64,000 bases of DNA, from positions 41,631-105,630 of the forward strand of contig NZ_JABBHF010000011.1 in NCBI RefSeq assembly GCF_012910715.1, read 5' to 3'. Of the stretch, positions 13,678 to 22,142 are shown one piece after another (the first letter of the stretch is position 1; every line of letters begins with the position of its first letter). Made by a program: the position numbers and the translations under genes. Below the pieces are notes generated by a model. It saw only the letters and a program-made list of their open reading frames with translations. It did no database searches and was not told where the DNA came from. The DNA is from Flavivirga algicola. Its GTDB lineage: Bacteria; Bacteroidota; Bacteroidia; Flavobacteriales; Flavobacteriaceae.

Positions 13678-16600
13678 TTAGCGTTTTACAAACTTTTTAA
13701 TCATAATCTCTTCTCCATCATTTACTTCTAAAAAGTATGCACCTGCATTAAGATTAGAAACATCAATTTCTTTAGATGTAGTACCACTTGCTATTCTTTG
13801 GCCTAGCATATTGAGAATTCTGTAGTTTGTACTAATATCACCAGGTAATCTAATATTTAAAATGTTATCGTTAACTGGATTCGGATAAAGCATAAATTCT
13901 TCATCTGAGTTAAATCCATCGTCAGTATTCAACTCTCTTAGAGGTGTAATTTGGGTACCCCTTCCAGCAACTGTTCCTGCAATTAAAGGACTAGTCGTTG
14001 GATTCCCTATAATGGTAATTTGATCAATATAAATATAATCACTATTACTACTTGCATCGCATTGGAATCTATATTGAGCGTTAGAAACAAAATTAATAGT
14101 TGAAGCATCTAATACTACTGTAGCCGAATAAAAGGTATTATTATTAAAGTGGGTACCACGAACATACGTTGCAACTGGCGTCCATGTTGAGCCATTATAA
14201 TAACTCAACCAAAAATCTTCTCCATTCTCCATGCTATATGCGTAGAAATAAAACTTAACTTCTACTTGATTGAATGCCGTTATATCAAATATAGGTGAAG
14301 TCATTGCCGATGCTGTTCCCGAATTATCTCTTAATCGAATCGAGTAACGTCCTTCATAAGAACGGGATCCTCTATAACGAGCACAATCGCTTCCGCCATC
14401 AATCCATCCGTCCCAACCAGTCTCAAAATAAACCTCATGAAGTGTTGTTGGTCCTGCTGATTGATTATTGACTATGATGGTTCTCGTTACTTGAGCAGCT
14501 GCATTACCAGCTGCATCACTCACATCATAGGTTACAAAATATGATCCTGCTATCGTAGTATTTACAGAACCTCCAATAACTATGCTAGAAGTTAAATCTC
14601 CATCAACATTGTCGGTTGCCGTTGCCCCAAGTTCTGTATACGTATCACCCACCGTTAAGTTAATTGTAGAATCACCGTTTAGTGTAATTACTGGAGCTAC
14701 CGTATCAGCTCCTGGCGCAAGAGTCGTTATATTTACTTCATTACTTGCTACCGACACATTTTCTGCAGCATCTTTTGCTCTAACAGTAAAATCGTATGCT
14801 GTATTAGCACTCAATCCAGTAACTTGATATGTTGTACTGCTAACATTTGTAATTAATGAGCCATCTTGATATATATCATATCCTGTGACTCCAATGTTAT
14901 CAGTTGAAGCTGTCCATGATAAATCAACACTGGTTTGAGTAATAGTAGAAGCTATTAAATTAGTAGGTGCTGTTGGCGCTTCTGTATCTGGGATAGATGT
15001 CGCCGTAAAACTACCTGTAAATACGCCCCGTCCATATGTAGATGCTATAACTTTATTTGTAGTATCATCTCCACTAACATCCCAATAATCAAACGAAGTT
15101 ACGCTAACATCACTCATACCGTTATAAGCTTGGGACCATGTAGGACTCGTAGCATTAAAATCTGATGTTTCCCAAACACCTAACTGTGTAGCAATAATAG
15201 CTTCATTAAGGTTTAACGGGTTTAATAAAAAGTCTCTTACAGGTATATTAGGCAAGTTCCCTTCTTTACTCGACCAACTGGTGCCCGCATTTGAAGAGTA
15301 CCATACACTTGTAACACCATAATTATGCATGGTTACTATTAGATCATTTGATGTTTCTCCAAATCTAATAGAAGATACTGAGCCTACAAAAGGTGTTGTA
15401 ATAGTTGTCCAAGTTGCTGAAGAATTAGAAACATTAGTCAACCTTAAAAGACCTCCCGTAGCTGTACCAACATACCAAGTATTAGTAGCAAAAGGGGATG
15501 CTCTAAAGGCTGTTGGTTTAGCTGTTAAAGCAGCATTAGTTAATGTTCCACTGCTATTTGCTGCAACATTAATGCTTCTAATAGAAAAATTTGTGCCTGA
15601 AGAGTTATTAGACAATAAACGATTCGCATCACTATCGTAACCCATTTGATTTACAAAATCTCCAGTGGTTTGGCTATTTGACAACGTTGTAGCAGCACCA
15701 TTAATACGACCCAACCCATTCCAAGGTAAATTGAATCTATAAATAACATTAAATACATACGATGCAATCATATATTGACCATCTTTATCTACAAATGTGT
15801 AAAAACCATCGCCATCGCTTAATTCTTCAGAACTATTAACTCCCGTCGTTGCATTTCTAAAAGCCTGGGTTCCGTTATCTTGTGCTCCAGCAGAAAATAT
15901 ACCACTTGTATCGCCAGTTCCATCAGGCCCTATTCCTGCTTTCACAAATTGTGTGACATTATAATTATTATTTCTAACAGAAATAGTACTTCCAGAATTA
16001 CCAGAATAATATAAACCTCCATCATTCCCAAACATAATTTGTGAAGACGAATTATTTCCAAAAGCAATAGCGTGTTGGTCGGCATGAACTTCTTGATGTC
16101 CAAAACCACCATACCAATGTGAAAGTTGTGACCAAGAAGTCCCCCCATTAGTTGTTTTAAATAAATCAATTCCCCCAACATAAACAATATTATCGTTTGA
16201 AGGATCTGTTTCAATAACTAAATTATAAAACGCTTGATCCCTACAAAAGTCGTTAGCCGCAATTCCAGGGTCTGCATCATTAGGAAGACTTGTAGAGGAA
16301 ATGCTCGCAAAACCATTTGTAGTGCTATAAATATGAACCGGAGAAGCAACTCCCTGTGTTAGGGCATAGAATGTATTCGCATTGGTTGCAGATGGTTCAA
16401 GTTCAACCCGATTAGAATCTGTTAAAGGAGAAGCTGCAGCCTCGGTCCATATACTCCCATTTGTAGAGCTAAATACACGACCACCGCCTTCTCCAAGAGC
16501 AGAGCCTATGGTGCCCATCCATAATTTATTATCAGCACCTACCTCTAGATCATTAGGAATATAATAATAGGTTAAACCTCCAAACGTATGCTGCATGTTT

Positions 16601-17535
16601 GCAGATTCAATTCTACTCCAAGTTGCACCTCCATTAGTTGAGCGATATAATCCAGAGGATTGTAACCCCAACCAATTTGTTGGACTCGAAGAATCTCCGT
16701 AAGCATGAGCGCCAACAGCAACAAATAATTCTGTTGAAGTACCGTTATCCCAAGCTAGAATATCATTTACATAATAAATCCCTGAAAGAAATAAATTTGT
16801 TGCGCTAAAATTTATATCGCCACTATCTGCTGGAGGAATATTTATGGCACTCCATGTTGTTCCTCCATCTGTCGTTACATATACACCATTACCAACAACA
16901 TCCCCTGCCGTGTACTGCTCCCCTGTTCCAACATACCAAATATTGGAATTTCTAGGGTCTACGGTAATCGAAGTCACTGATAAATTACCAGGAACATTTT
17001 CTATTCTGGTCCAAGTAGAAGTACTACTGCTTATATTCGTATTTTTCCATAAGCCTCCACTTACACCTCCTGCATAAACAGTGTTATTGGAAGTATCATT
17101 TGGATCGAACATAATCACTCTTGTTCTACCTCCTACATTATTTGGACCTCTTTCCTCCCAAACATTGGCAGCATTGCCAGGATTACGCTGGGTTAAACTA
17201 CTTGAAAACCCTTTCTTTTTACGCTCTTTTTTTAATTGCTCTCTCAAATTAGTAAGTCCTTCAACATCTAGCTTTCCCGTACCTGGATTTATAGTTAATT
17301 CCCACATTTGTTCGAAATAACGGTTTGGAGGTAAGCCTTTTTGTTTTCTTGTTTTTTTATCCCAAGTAAGTGTCTCAATAAATGGGCTATTTTTCATAAA
17401 TTCGGCATGTTGTTCTCTTTGTTTAGTAATTTCATCTTTCAATGACTTTTCATTACTCAAATAAAAGATAAATCCAACTGATAGACATATTAAAAAAAGT
17501 AAAAAGCTTTTTTTAATAATTGATTTTTTAGGCAT
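13678..17535 (-). CDS. T9SS-secreted multidomain beta-propeller protein
   Basis: About 1285 residues from the ATG at 17535. A TTG 33 bases further upstream is in frame but less likely. Order: signal peptide (KKSFLLFLICLSVGFIFYL), then a long BNR/VPS10-sortilin-like propeller to about residue 850 with repeated S/T-x-N/D-G-G-x-T-W blades. Next come a fibronectin III domain (about 850-942), a DUF5011/HYR-like Ig domain (PVITLNGDSTINLTVGD, about 942-1030) and a jelly-roll-like module (about 1032-1180). The type A T9SS sorting domain (MLYPNPVNDN ... AYFLEV ... MIKKFVKR, last 80 residues) ends the protein. It should cross the outer membrane by the Por/Gld machinery and be released or surface-anchored. 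No catalytic residues are evident; a binding or adhesion role is a guess. Confidence 0.92.
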   Translation of the reverse strand: MPKKSIIKKSFLLFLICLSVGFIFYLSNEKSLKDEITKQREQHAEFMKNSPFIETLTWDKKTRKQKGLPPNRYFEQMWELTINPGTGKLDVEGLTNLREQLKKERKKKGFSSSLTQRNPGNAANVWEERGPNNVGGRTRVIMFDPNDTSNNTVYAGGVSGGLWKNTNISSSTSTWTRIENVPGNLSVTSITVDPRNSNIWYVGTGEQYTAGDVVGNGVYVTTDGGTTWSAINIPPADSGDINFSATNLFLSGIYYVNDILAWDNGTSTELFVAVGAHAYGDSSSPTNWLGLQSSGLYRSTNGGATWSRIESANMQHTFGGLTYYYIPNDLEVGADNKLWMGTIGSALGEGGGRVFSSTNGSIWTEAAASPLTDSNRVELEPSATNANTFYALTQGVASPVHIYSTTNGFASISSTSLPNDADPGIAANDFCRDQAFYNLVIETDPSNDNIVYVGGIDLFKTTNGGTSWSQLSHWYGGFGHQEVHADQHAIAFGNNSSSQIMFGNDGGLYYSGNSGSTISVRNNNYNVTQFVKAGIGPDGTGDTSGIFSAGAQDNGTQAFRNATTGVNSSEELSDGDGFYTFVDKDGQYMIASYVFNVIYRFNLPWNGLGRINGAATTLSNSQTTGDFVNQMGYDSDANRLLSNNSSGTNFSIRSINVAANSSGTLTNAALTAKPTAFRASPFATNTWYVGTATGGLLRLTNVSNSSATWTTITTPFVGSVSSIRFGETSNDLIVTMHNYGVTSVWYSSNAGTSWSSKEGNLPNIPVRDFLLNPLNLNEAIIATQLGVWETSDFNATSPTWSQAYNGMSDVSVTSFDYWDVSGDDTTNKVIASTYGRGVFTGSFTATSIPDTEAPTAPTNLIASTITQTSVDLSWTASTDNIGVTGYDIYQDGSLITNVSSTTYQVTGLSANTAYDFTVRAKDAAENVSVASNEVNITTLAPGADTVAPVITLNGDSTINLTVGDTYTELGATATDNVDGDLTSSIVIGGSVNTTIAGSYFVTYDVSDAAGNAAAQVTRTIIVNNQSAGPTTLHEVYFETGWDGWIDGGSDCARYRGSRSYEGRYSIRLRDNSGTASAMTSPIFDITAFNQVEVKFYFYAYSMENGEDFWLSYYNGSTWTPVATYVRGTHFNNNTFYSATVVLDASTINFVSNAQYRFQCDASSNSDYIYIDQITIIGNPTTSPLIAGTVAGRGTQITPLRELNTDDGFNSDEEFMLYPNPVNDNILNIRLPGDISTNYRILNMLGQRIASGTTSKEIDVSNLNAGAYFLEVNDGEEIMIKKFVKR

Positions 17536-17701
17536 AATAAATTGTTTTAGTTTTTTAAATTTAAACAATAAATTCGATGATTTAATAACAATTAATCAAT
17601 GTTTTTTGCAAAACACCTATAATAAATCAATATTACGGGTTTTCCACAGTTTTAAAGAAAGAAAAAGATTACTTTTAAAAAATATTTTAACCTACAATAA
17701 C

Positions 17702-17723
17702 AAAATGTAAAAGCTTACATTTT
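17702..17723. promoter_or_regulatory. Perfect dyad, possible operator
   Basis: AAAATGTAA, AAGC, TTACATTTT: nine-base arms around four bases, centred about 30 bases before the exonuclease ATG (17744). TGTAA-N4-TTACA is a plausible regulator site. The run of T after it also allows a weak terminator. Confidence 0.4.
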
Positions 17724-17743
17724 TTAAAGAATTAAGATCCATT

Positions 17744-18457
17744 ATGATTTCAAAACTCCATTTAGAACACATTTTATTTCTGGATATTGAAACTGTTCCA
17801 GAAATGCAACACTTTTCTGAGTTAAATGAAGATAAGCAAGCACTTTGGGATAAAAAATCCCAATACCAGCGAAAAGATGATTTTACTGCAGAAGAATTTT
17901 ATGATCGTGCAGGTATTTGGGCAGAGTTTGGAAAAATAATCTGTATCTCGGTTGGCTATTTTAATATTTTAAATGATGTTCGAACTTTTAGGGTCACTTC
18001 TTTTTATGGAGATGAAACCAAAATTTTAAAAGATTTTAAAAATTTATTGATATCACATTTTAGTGAAACAAAGCATCTGTTATGTGCACATAATGGTAAA
18101 GAGTTTGATTTCCCTTATATTGCACGCCGTATGATCATTAATAATATTGAGCTCCCTTATAAGTTAAACCTTTTTGGAAAGAAACCTTGGGAAGTACCTC
18201 ATTTAGATACCCTCGAATTATGGAAGTTTGGTGATTATAAAGCCTATACATCTCTAAAATTACTGACTAATGTTTTGGGAATACCATCTCCAAAGGATGA
18301 TATTGATGGAAGTGAGGTGTATCGTGTATATTATGAGGATAATGATATTGATCGAATTATTATTTATTGCGAAAAAGACACCATAGCTGTGGCTCAAATA
18401 TTCTTGAGACTACGCGGTGATGACCTATTAATTGAAGATGAAATTATCCATATCTAA
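17744..18457 (+). CDS. 3'-5' exonuclease, PolB-exonuclease-like (DnaQ fold)
   Basis: A 237-residue protein of the stand-alone DEDD exonuclease family related to the proofreading domain of family B polymerases. Exo I is LFLDIETVPE (D14, E16). Exo II is LLCAHNGKEFDFPYIARR. Exo III is the late IIYCEKDTIAVAQIFLR. The insert QALWDKKSQYQRKDDFTAEEFYDRAG is characteristic of the Bacteroidota branch. It presumably acts on single-stranded nucleic acid ends; the biological role is not established. Its TAA overlaps the ATG of the following ABC gene, so they are co-translated. Confidence 0.9.
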   Translation: MISKLHLEHILFLDIETVPEMQHFSELNEDKQALWDKKSQYQRKDDFTAEEFYDRAGIWAEFGKIICISVGYFNILNDVRTFRVTSFYGDETKILKDFKNLLISHFSETKHLLCAHNGKEFDFPYIARRMIINNIELPYKLNLFGKKPWEVPHLDTLELWKFGDYKAYTSLKLLTNVLGIPSPKDDIDGSEVYRVYYEDNDIDRIIIYCEKDTIAVAQIFLRLRGDDLLIEDEIIHI

Positions 18458-20136
18458 TGCAGGACAACACTATCTTAGACATAAAAGGGCTTTCTATTAC
18501 ATTTGGTAAAAATGAAGTGATTCATAATATTTCCTACTATCTAAACAAAAATGAAATCTTGGGTATTGTGGGAGAATCTGGTTCGGGAAAATCAGTATCT
18601 TCCTTAGCTATTTTGGGTTTATTACCAAAAAAGATTTCAAAAATTACTTCGGGGAGCATTCATTATAACAATCAAGATTTAACCACAATTCCGCTTAAAA
18701 CATTTCAAAAGATTCGTGGAAAAAAAATTGCAATGATTTTTCAAGAACCCATGAGTTCTTTAAATCCCTCGATGACCTGCGGAAAACAAGTTCAGGAAAT
18801 TTTATTGCAGCATACTAAGCTTTCTAAACTAGAGGCAAAAGAAGAAACCCTTTTATTATTCGAAAAAGTAAAACTCCCAGACCCCAAAAGAGTGTTTAAT
18901 GCTTATCCGCATGAGATTTCTGGCGGACAGAAACAACGAGCTATGATTGCTATGGCTATAGCCTGTAAGCCAGATATTTTAATTGCAGACGAGCCTACAA
19001 CAGCACTCGATGTTACGGTTCAAAAAGAAATTATCAAACTATTAAAAGCATTACAAGTCGACACAAAAATGAGTGTTATTTTCATTACGCATGATTTGGC
19101 TTTAATTTCTGAAATAGCCGACAGGGTTCTAGTTATGTATAAAGGTGATATTGTTGAACAAGGTCCTGTTTCAACTATTTTTAACACCCCAAAACATATC
19201 TATACAAAAGCACTTATTAACTCACGTCCTTCATTAGATACAAGATTAAAAACACTCCCTACCATTGATGATTATCTAAACAGTAAAATCTCAAACGAGG
19301 TAATCACTGCAGAACAGCGTAAACTCCAGCATGAAAAACTATACAGTAACACCCCACTTTTAGAAGTTATAAATGTTGAAAAAGAATATATTTCAAAATC
19401 GGGTTGGTTTACTAAACCCCAATCATTTAAAGCGGTAAATAATGTTAGCTTTTCATTATATGAAGGAGAAACATTAGGCCTGGTAGGGGAGTCTGGCTGT
19501 GGCAAATCTACACTAGGAAATGCTATTCTTCAATTAGACAAAGCTACAGCAGGACAGATATTATATAAAGGTACAGATATTACCAAGTTACCCAATTCTG
19601 AAATTAAAACGCTTCGGAAGGATATACAAATTATTTTTCAGGATCCGTACTCTTCACTTAATCCTAGAATTCCAGTTGGAGAAGCCATCATAGAACCCAT
19701 GAAGGTTCATAATCTCTATCATTCAGATAAAGAAAGAAAAGAAAAAGCCATTGATATTTTAAACCGCGTCGGCTTGTCTGAAGACTATTTTGATCGTTAC
19801 CCTCATGAATTTTCTGGCGGACAAAGACAGCGGATAGGTATTGCTAGAACAATTGCGTTACAACCTAAATTAATTGTATGTGATGAATCTGTATCGGCCT
19901 TAGACATATCGGTTCAAGCACAAGTTTTAAACCTTTTAAACGAGCTTAAGGAAACCTTTGGTTTTACCTATATTTTTATTTCACACGATTTAGCTGTAGT
20001 GAAATACATGTCTGATCAATTATTGGTAATGAATAAAGGTCAAATAGAAGAATTGGATGATGCAGATGTTATTTATAGCACACCGAAAAAAGAATATACA
20101 AAGAAATTAATTGAAGCCATACCCAAAGGGTTATAG
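18457..20136 (+). CDS. Fused double ATP-binding subunit of a peptide/nickel-type ABC transporter
   Basis: 559 residues made of two complete ABC nucleotide-binding domains, as in a DppD-DppF or YejF-type fusion. Domain 1: Walker A GESGSGKS (39-46), signature SGGQKQR, Walker [13 protein letters not shown]. Domain 2: Walker [10 protein letters not shown] (near 343), signature SGGQRQR, Walker [13 protein letters not shown]. Each half ends with the oligopeptide-type C-terminal extension ([24 protein letters not shown]). Both sites look catalytically intact. No permease or binding protein lies nearby, so its partners are encoded elsewhere. Confidence 0.95.
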   Translation: MQDNTILDIKGLSITFGKNEVIHNISYYLNKNEILGIVGESGSGKSVSSLAILGLLPKKISKITSGSIHYNNQDLTTIPLKTFQKIRGKKIAMIFQEPMSSLNPSMTCGKQVQEILLQHTKLSKLEAKEETLLLFEKVKLPDPKRVFNAYPHEISGGQKQRAMIAMAIACKPDILIADEPTTALDVTVQKEIIKLLKALQVDTKMSVIFITHDLALISEIADRVLVMYKGDIVEQGPVSTIFNTPKHIYTKALINSRPSLDTRLKTLPTIDDYLNSKISNEVITAEQRKLQHEKLYSNTPLLEVINVEKEYISKSGWFTKPQSFKAVNNVSFSLYEGETLGLVGESGCGKSTLGNAILQLDKATAGQILYKGTDITKLPNSEIKTLRKDIQIIFQDPYSSLNPRIPVGEAIIEPMKVHNLYHSDKERKEKAIDILNRVGLSEDYFDRYPHEFSGGQRQRIGIARTIALQPKLIVCDESVSALDISVQAQVLNLLNELKETFGFTYIFISHDLAVVKYMSDQLLVMNKGQIEELDDADVIYSTPKKEYTKKLIEAIPKGL

Positions 20137-20526
20137 CATAAATATCTTTTTAGTTAAATACAGTAGGCTTTTTAAAAATCGTAAATTCTCCTTGAGAGTT
20201 TCTTTAAATTTACTTTCATTTAATGTAGGTTGTTCAGGTAGATTTGTTGCAAATTTCATAAGTTTTCAATTTATGGTAGATTTGGGGAAATCTATGTTTA
20301 TTTGGTTTGGTTTTTTTGGGGACTGCTAATATGATATTTATTTTTAATATAATCGTTTAAAAACATAAAAAATCGATGAAATGCATTTTTATTTAACACT
20401 TTTCATCGATTCCAAATTATTTGTCTCTTTTTTATTTGCCTTTTTTACATTCGTTTCTAATTTATAGATCTTTTTTTAAGCAGGTAAAGCATATTTACAC
20501 AATCATTATAGTAAGTGCTTAAACCT
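20137..20526. other. Non-coding spacer with one hairpin
   Basis: About 390 bases between convergent genes. The only clear structure is an 11-base perfect stem, AATCGATGAAA (20371-20381) and TTTCATCGATT (20401-20411), with a 19-base loop and no strong T run. It is possibly a bidirectional transcript end. A 42-codon minus-strand frame (20131-20259) is present but unsupported. Confidence 0.4.
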
Positions 20527-21180
20527 TTAAATATTCATTTCTGGAATATCACCTTCAACAATTAAATTCCCTTCTGTAGCTTCCTTAATGGCTTCCACAG
20601 TTACTCCTGGAGCACGTTCTAAAAGCTTAAAGCCCATGTTAGCTACTTCAAGTACTGCCATGTTAGTCACGATCTTTTTAACACAGCCCACACCCGTTAA
20701 TGGTAATGAACATTGCTTTAAAAGTTTTGATTCACCCTTCTTATTAGTATGCATCATAGCCACTATAATATTTTCAGCACTAGCAACTAAATCCATGGCA
20801 CCTCCCATACCTTTTACCATTTTACCAGGAATCTTCCAATTTGCTATATCACCATTTTCTGCGACTTCCATCGCACCCAAAATGGTGAGATCAACATGTT
20901 GTCCACGTATCATAGAAAAGCTCAGGGCCGAATCAAAAAAGCTAGCTCCTGCCAATGTTGTTATGGTTTGCTTTCCTGCATTTATAATATCGGCATCTTC
21001 TTCACCTTCAAATGGGAAAGGCCCCATCCCTAAAACACCATTTTCACTTTGAAACTCTACTTCTATATCACTTCTTACATAGTTTGCAACCAAAGTTGGT
21101 ATTCCAATTCCAAGGTTCACATAATAACCATCTTTTACTTCTTTTGCTATGCGTTTCGCAATTCCTGTTTTATCTAACAT
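20527..21180 (-). CDS. scoB: 3-oxoacid CoA-transferase subunit B
   Basis: The 217-residue catalytic beta subunit of a heterodimeric succinyl-CoA/acetoacetate CoA-transferase. The active-site glutamate that forms the enzyme-CoA thioester is E46 in FQSENGVLG. GYYVNLGIGIPTLVANY and DLTILGAMEV are characteristic. It acts with the A subunit encoded 95 bases upstream on the same strand to move CoA between succinate and 3-oxoacids in ketone-body or fatty-acid use. The spacer between the two genes carries a dispersed palindromic repeat, unusual inside a two-gene enzyme operon. Confidence 0.96.
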   Translation of the reverse strand: MLDKTGIAKRIAKEVKDGYYVNLGIGIPTLVANYVRSDIEVEFQSENGVLGMGPFPFEGEEDADIINAGKQTITTLAGASFFDSALSFSMIRGQHVDLTILGAMEVAENGDIANWKIPGKMVKGMGGAMDLVASAENIIVAMMHTNKKGESKLLKQCSLPLTGVGCVKKIVTNMAVLEVANMGFKLLERAPGVTVEAIKEATEGNLIVEGDIPEMNI

Positions 21181-21184
21181 AACT

Positions 21185-21268
21185 TTTGTTATTCCCGTGA
21201 AAACGGGAATCTTTTTAATTGAAACTTAATTTTAAATGCCAACTCCCGTCTTAACAGGAATAACAATC
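21185..21268. repeat. Dispersed palindromic intergenic element, copy 2
   Basis: Hairpin 1 is ATTCCCGT (21191-21198) / ACGGGAAT (21203-21210). The A/T core that follows (21206-21231) matches 1705-1730 in reverse complement over 26 bases without a mismatch. An imperfect hairpin, CTCCCGTCTTAACAGGAAT (about 21243-21261), closes it. It lies between scoA and scoB. Confidence 0.72.
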
Positions 21269-21275
21269 CCTCCCT

Positions 21276-21977
21276 TTAATCTCTTTGTCTTACAGTTCGT
21301 TGTTCAATGCGTTTTTCATAATGGGCTCCTTCAAAAATACGTTGCACAAAAATGCCTGGAATATGAATTTGATTAGGATCCAAAGCACCTAAAGGAACTA
21401 ACTCTTCGACCTCAGCAACCGTTATCTTTGCAGCACCACACATATTCGGATTGAAATTTCTGGAAGTACCTTTAAAAATTAAGTTGCCCGCAGCATCACC
21501 TTTCCAAGCTTTTACAAAGGCAAAATCAGCTTTAAAGGCATGCTCCAATACATACATTTTCCCATCAAAGTTCCTGGTCTCTTTGCCTTCAGCGACTTCG
21601 GTTCCATAACCCGCAGGCGTATAAACAGCAGGAAAACCAGCTTGAGCAGCCCGACATCGCTCTGCTAAAGTCCCTTGAGGGATAAGCTCAACATCCAATT
21701 CTCCTGAAAGCATCTGGCGTTCAAATTCATCATTCTCTCCCACATACGATGAGACCATTTTTTTTATTTGTTTTTTTTGAAGTAGCAGCCCCAATCCAAA
21801 ATCATCAACCCCTGCATTATTAGAAATACATGTTAATCCTTTCACTCCAAGTTTTACCAATTCGGAAATAGCATTTTCTGGAATACCGCTAAGTCCAAAA
21901 CCTCCAAGCATACATGTCATGTTATCCGATACACCTTTTAGAGCATCTTGAACATGAGCAACCTTTTTATTAATCAT
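21276..21977 (-). CDS. scoA: 3-oxoacid CoA-transferase subunit A
   Basis: The 233-residue alpha subunit. The CoA-binding glycine motif [10 protein letters not shown] lies at 25-34, followed by [16 protein letters not shown] and the central [15 protein letters not shown]. It ends [22 protein letters not shown], the family terminus. First gene of the scoA-scoB pair. A TACATTTA promoter-like box lies upstream on the minus strand. The nearest upstream gene (PBP1A) ends in a strong terminator, so scoAB is probably its own unit. Confidence 0.96.
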   Translation of the reverse strand: MINKKVAHVQDALKGVSDNMTCMLGGFGLSGIPENAISELVKLGVKGLTCISNNAGVDDFGLGLLLQKKQIKKMVSSYVGENDEFERQMLSGELDVELIPQGTLAERCRAAQAGFPAVYTPAGYGTEVAEGKETRNFDGKMYVLEHAFKADFAFVKAWKGDAAGNLIFKGTSRNFNPNMCGAAKITVAEVEELVPLGALDPNQIHIPGIFVQRIFEGAHYEKRIEQRTVRQRD

Positions 21978-22091
21978 TTTATTAAATTTTTACTGTATAA
22001 ATGTACATATAAATGAATTATTTTTAAAATAATTACCAAATAAGTTATTTATCAATAAAATTAAGTGATTAGTCTAAGGTTAAATTCACAA

Positions 22092-22118
22092 AAAAACCAT
22101 TCATTTTGAATGGTTTTT
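22092..22118 (-). terminator. Rho-independent terminator of the PBP1A gene
   Basis: A 12-base perfect stem (AAAAACCATTCA / TGAATGGTTTTT) with a three-base loop. On the minus strand it is followed by a run of T. It lies 25 bases after the stop of the downstream PBP1A gene. Confidence 0.8.
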
Positions 22119-22142
22119 ATTATTAGTAAAAATATATCTCTA

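Noticed and set aside
15329..15640. Long plus-strand frames opposite the T9SS gene (also near 14582, 16844 and 17081)
   Set aside because: They are antisense shadows of a long repetitive coding region; their composition follows the complementary codons.
17636..17656. TTTTCCACA, resembling a DnaA box
   Set aside because: Single imperfect box with no cluster of boxes and no dnaA or gidA-type neighbours, so no origin is claimed.
20131..20259. 42-codon minus-strand frame after the ABC gene
   Set aside because: It overlaps the ABC stop, is not similar to anything I recognise and has no promoter-like box; it may be chance.
20111..20329. 72-codon plus-strand frame
   Set aside because: It overlaps the end of the ABC gene in another frame and has no coherent protein-like composition.
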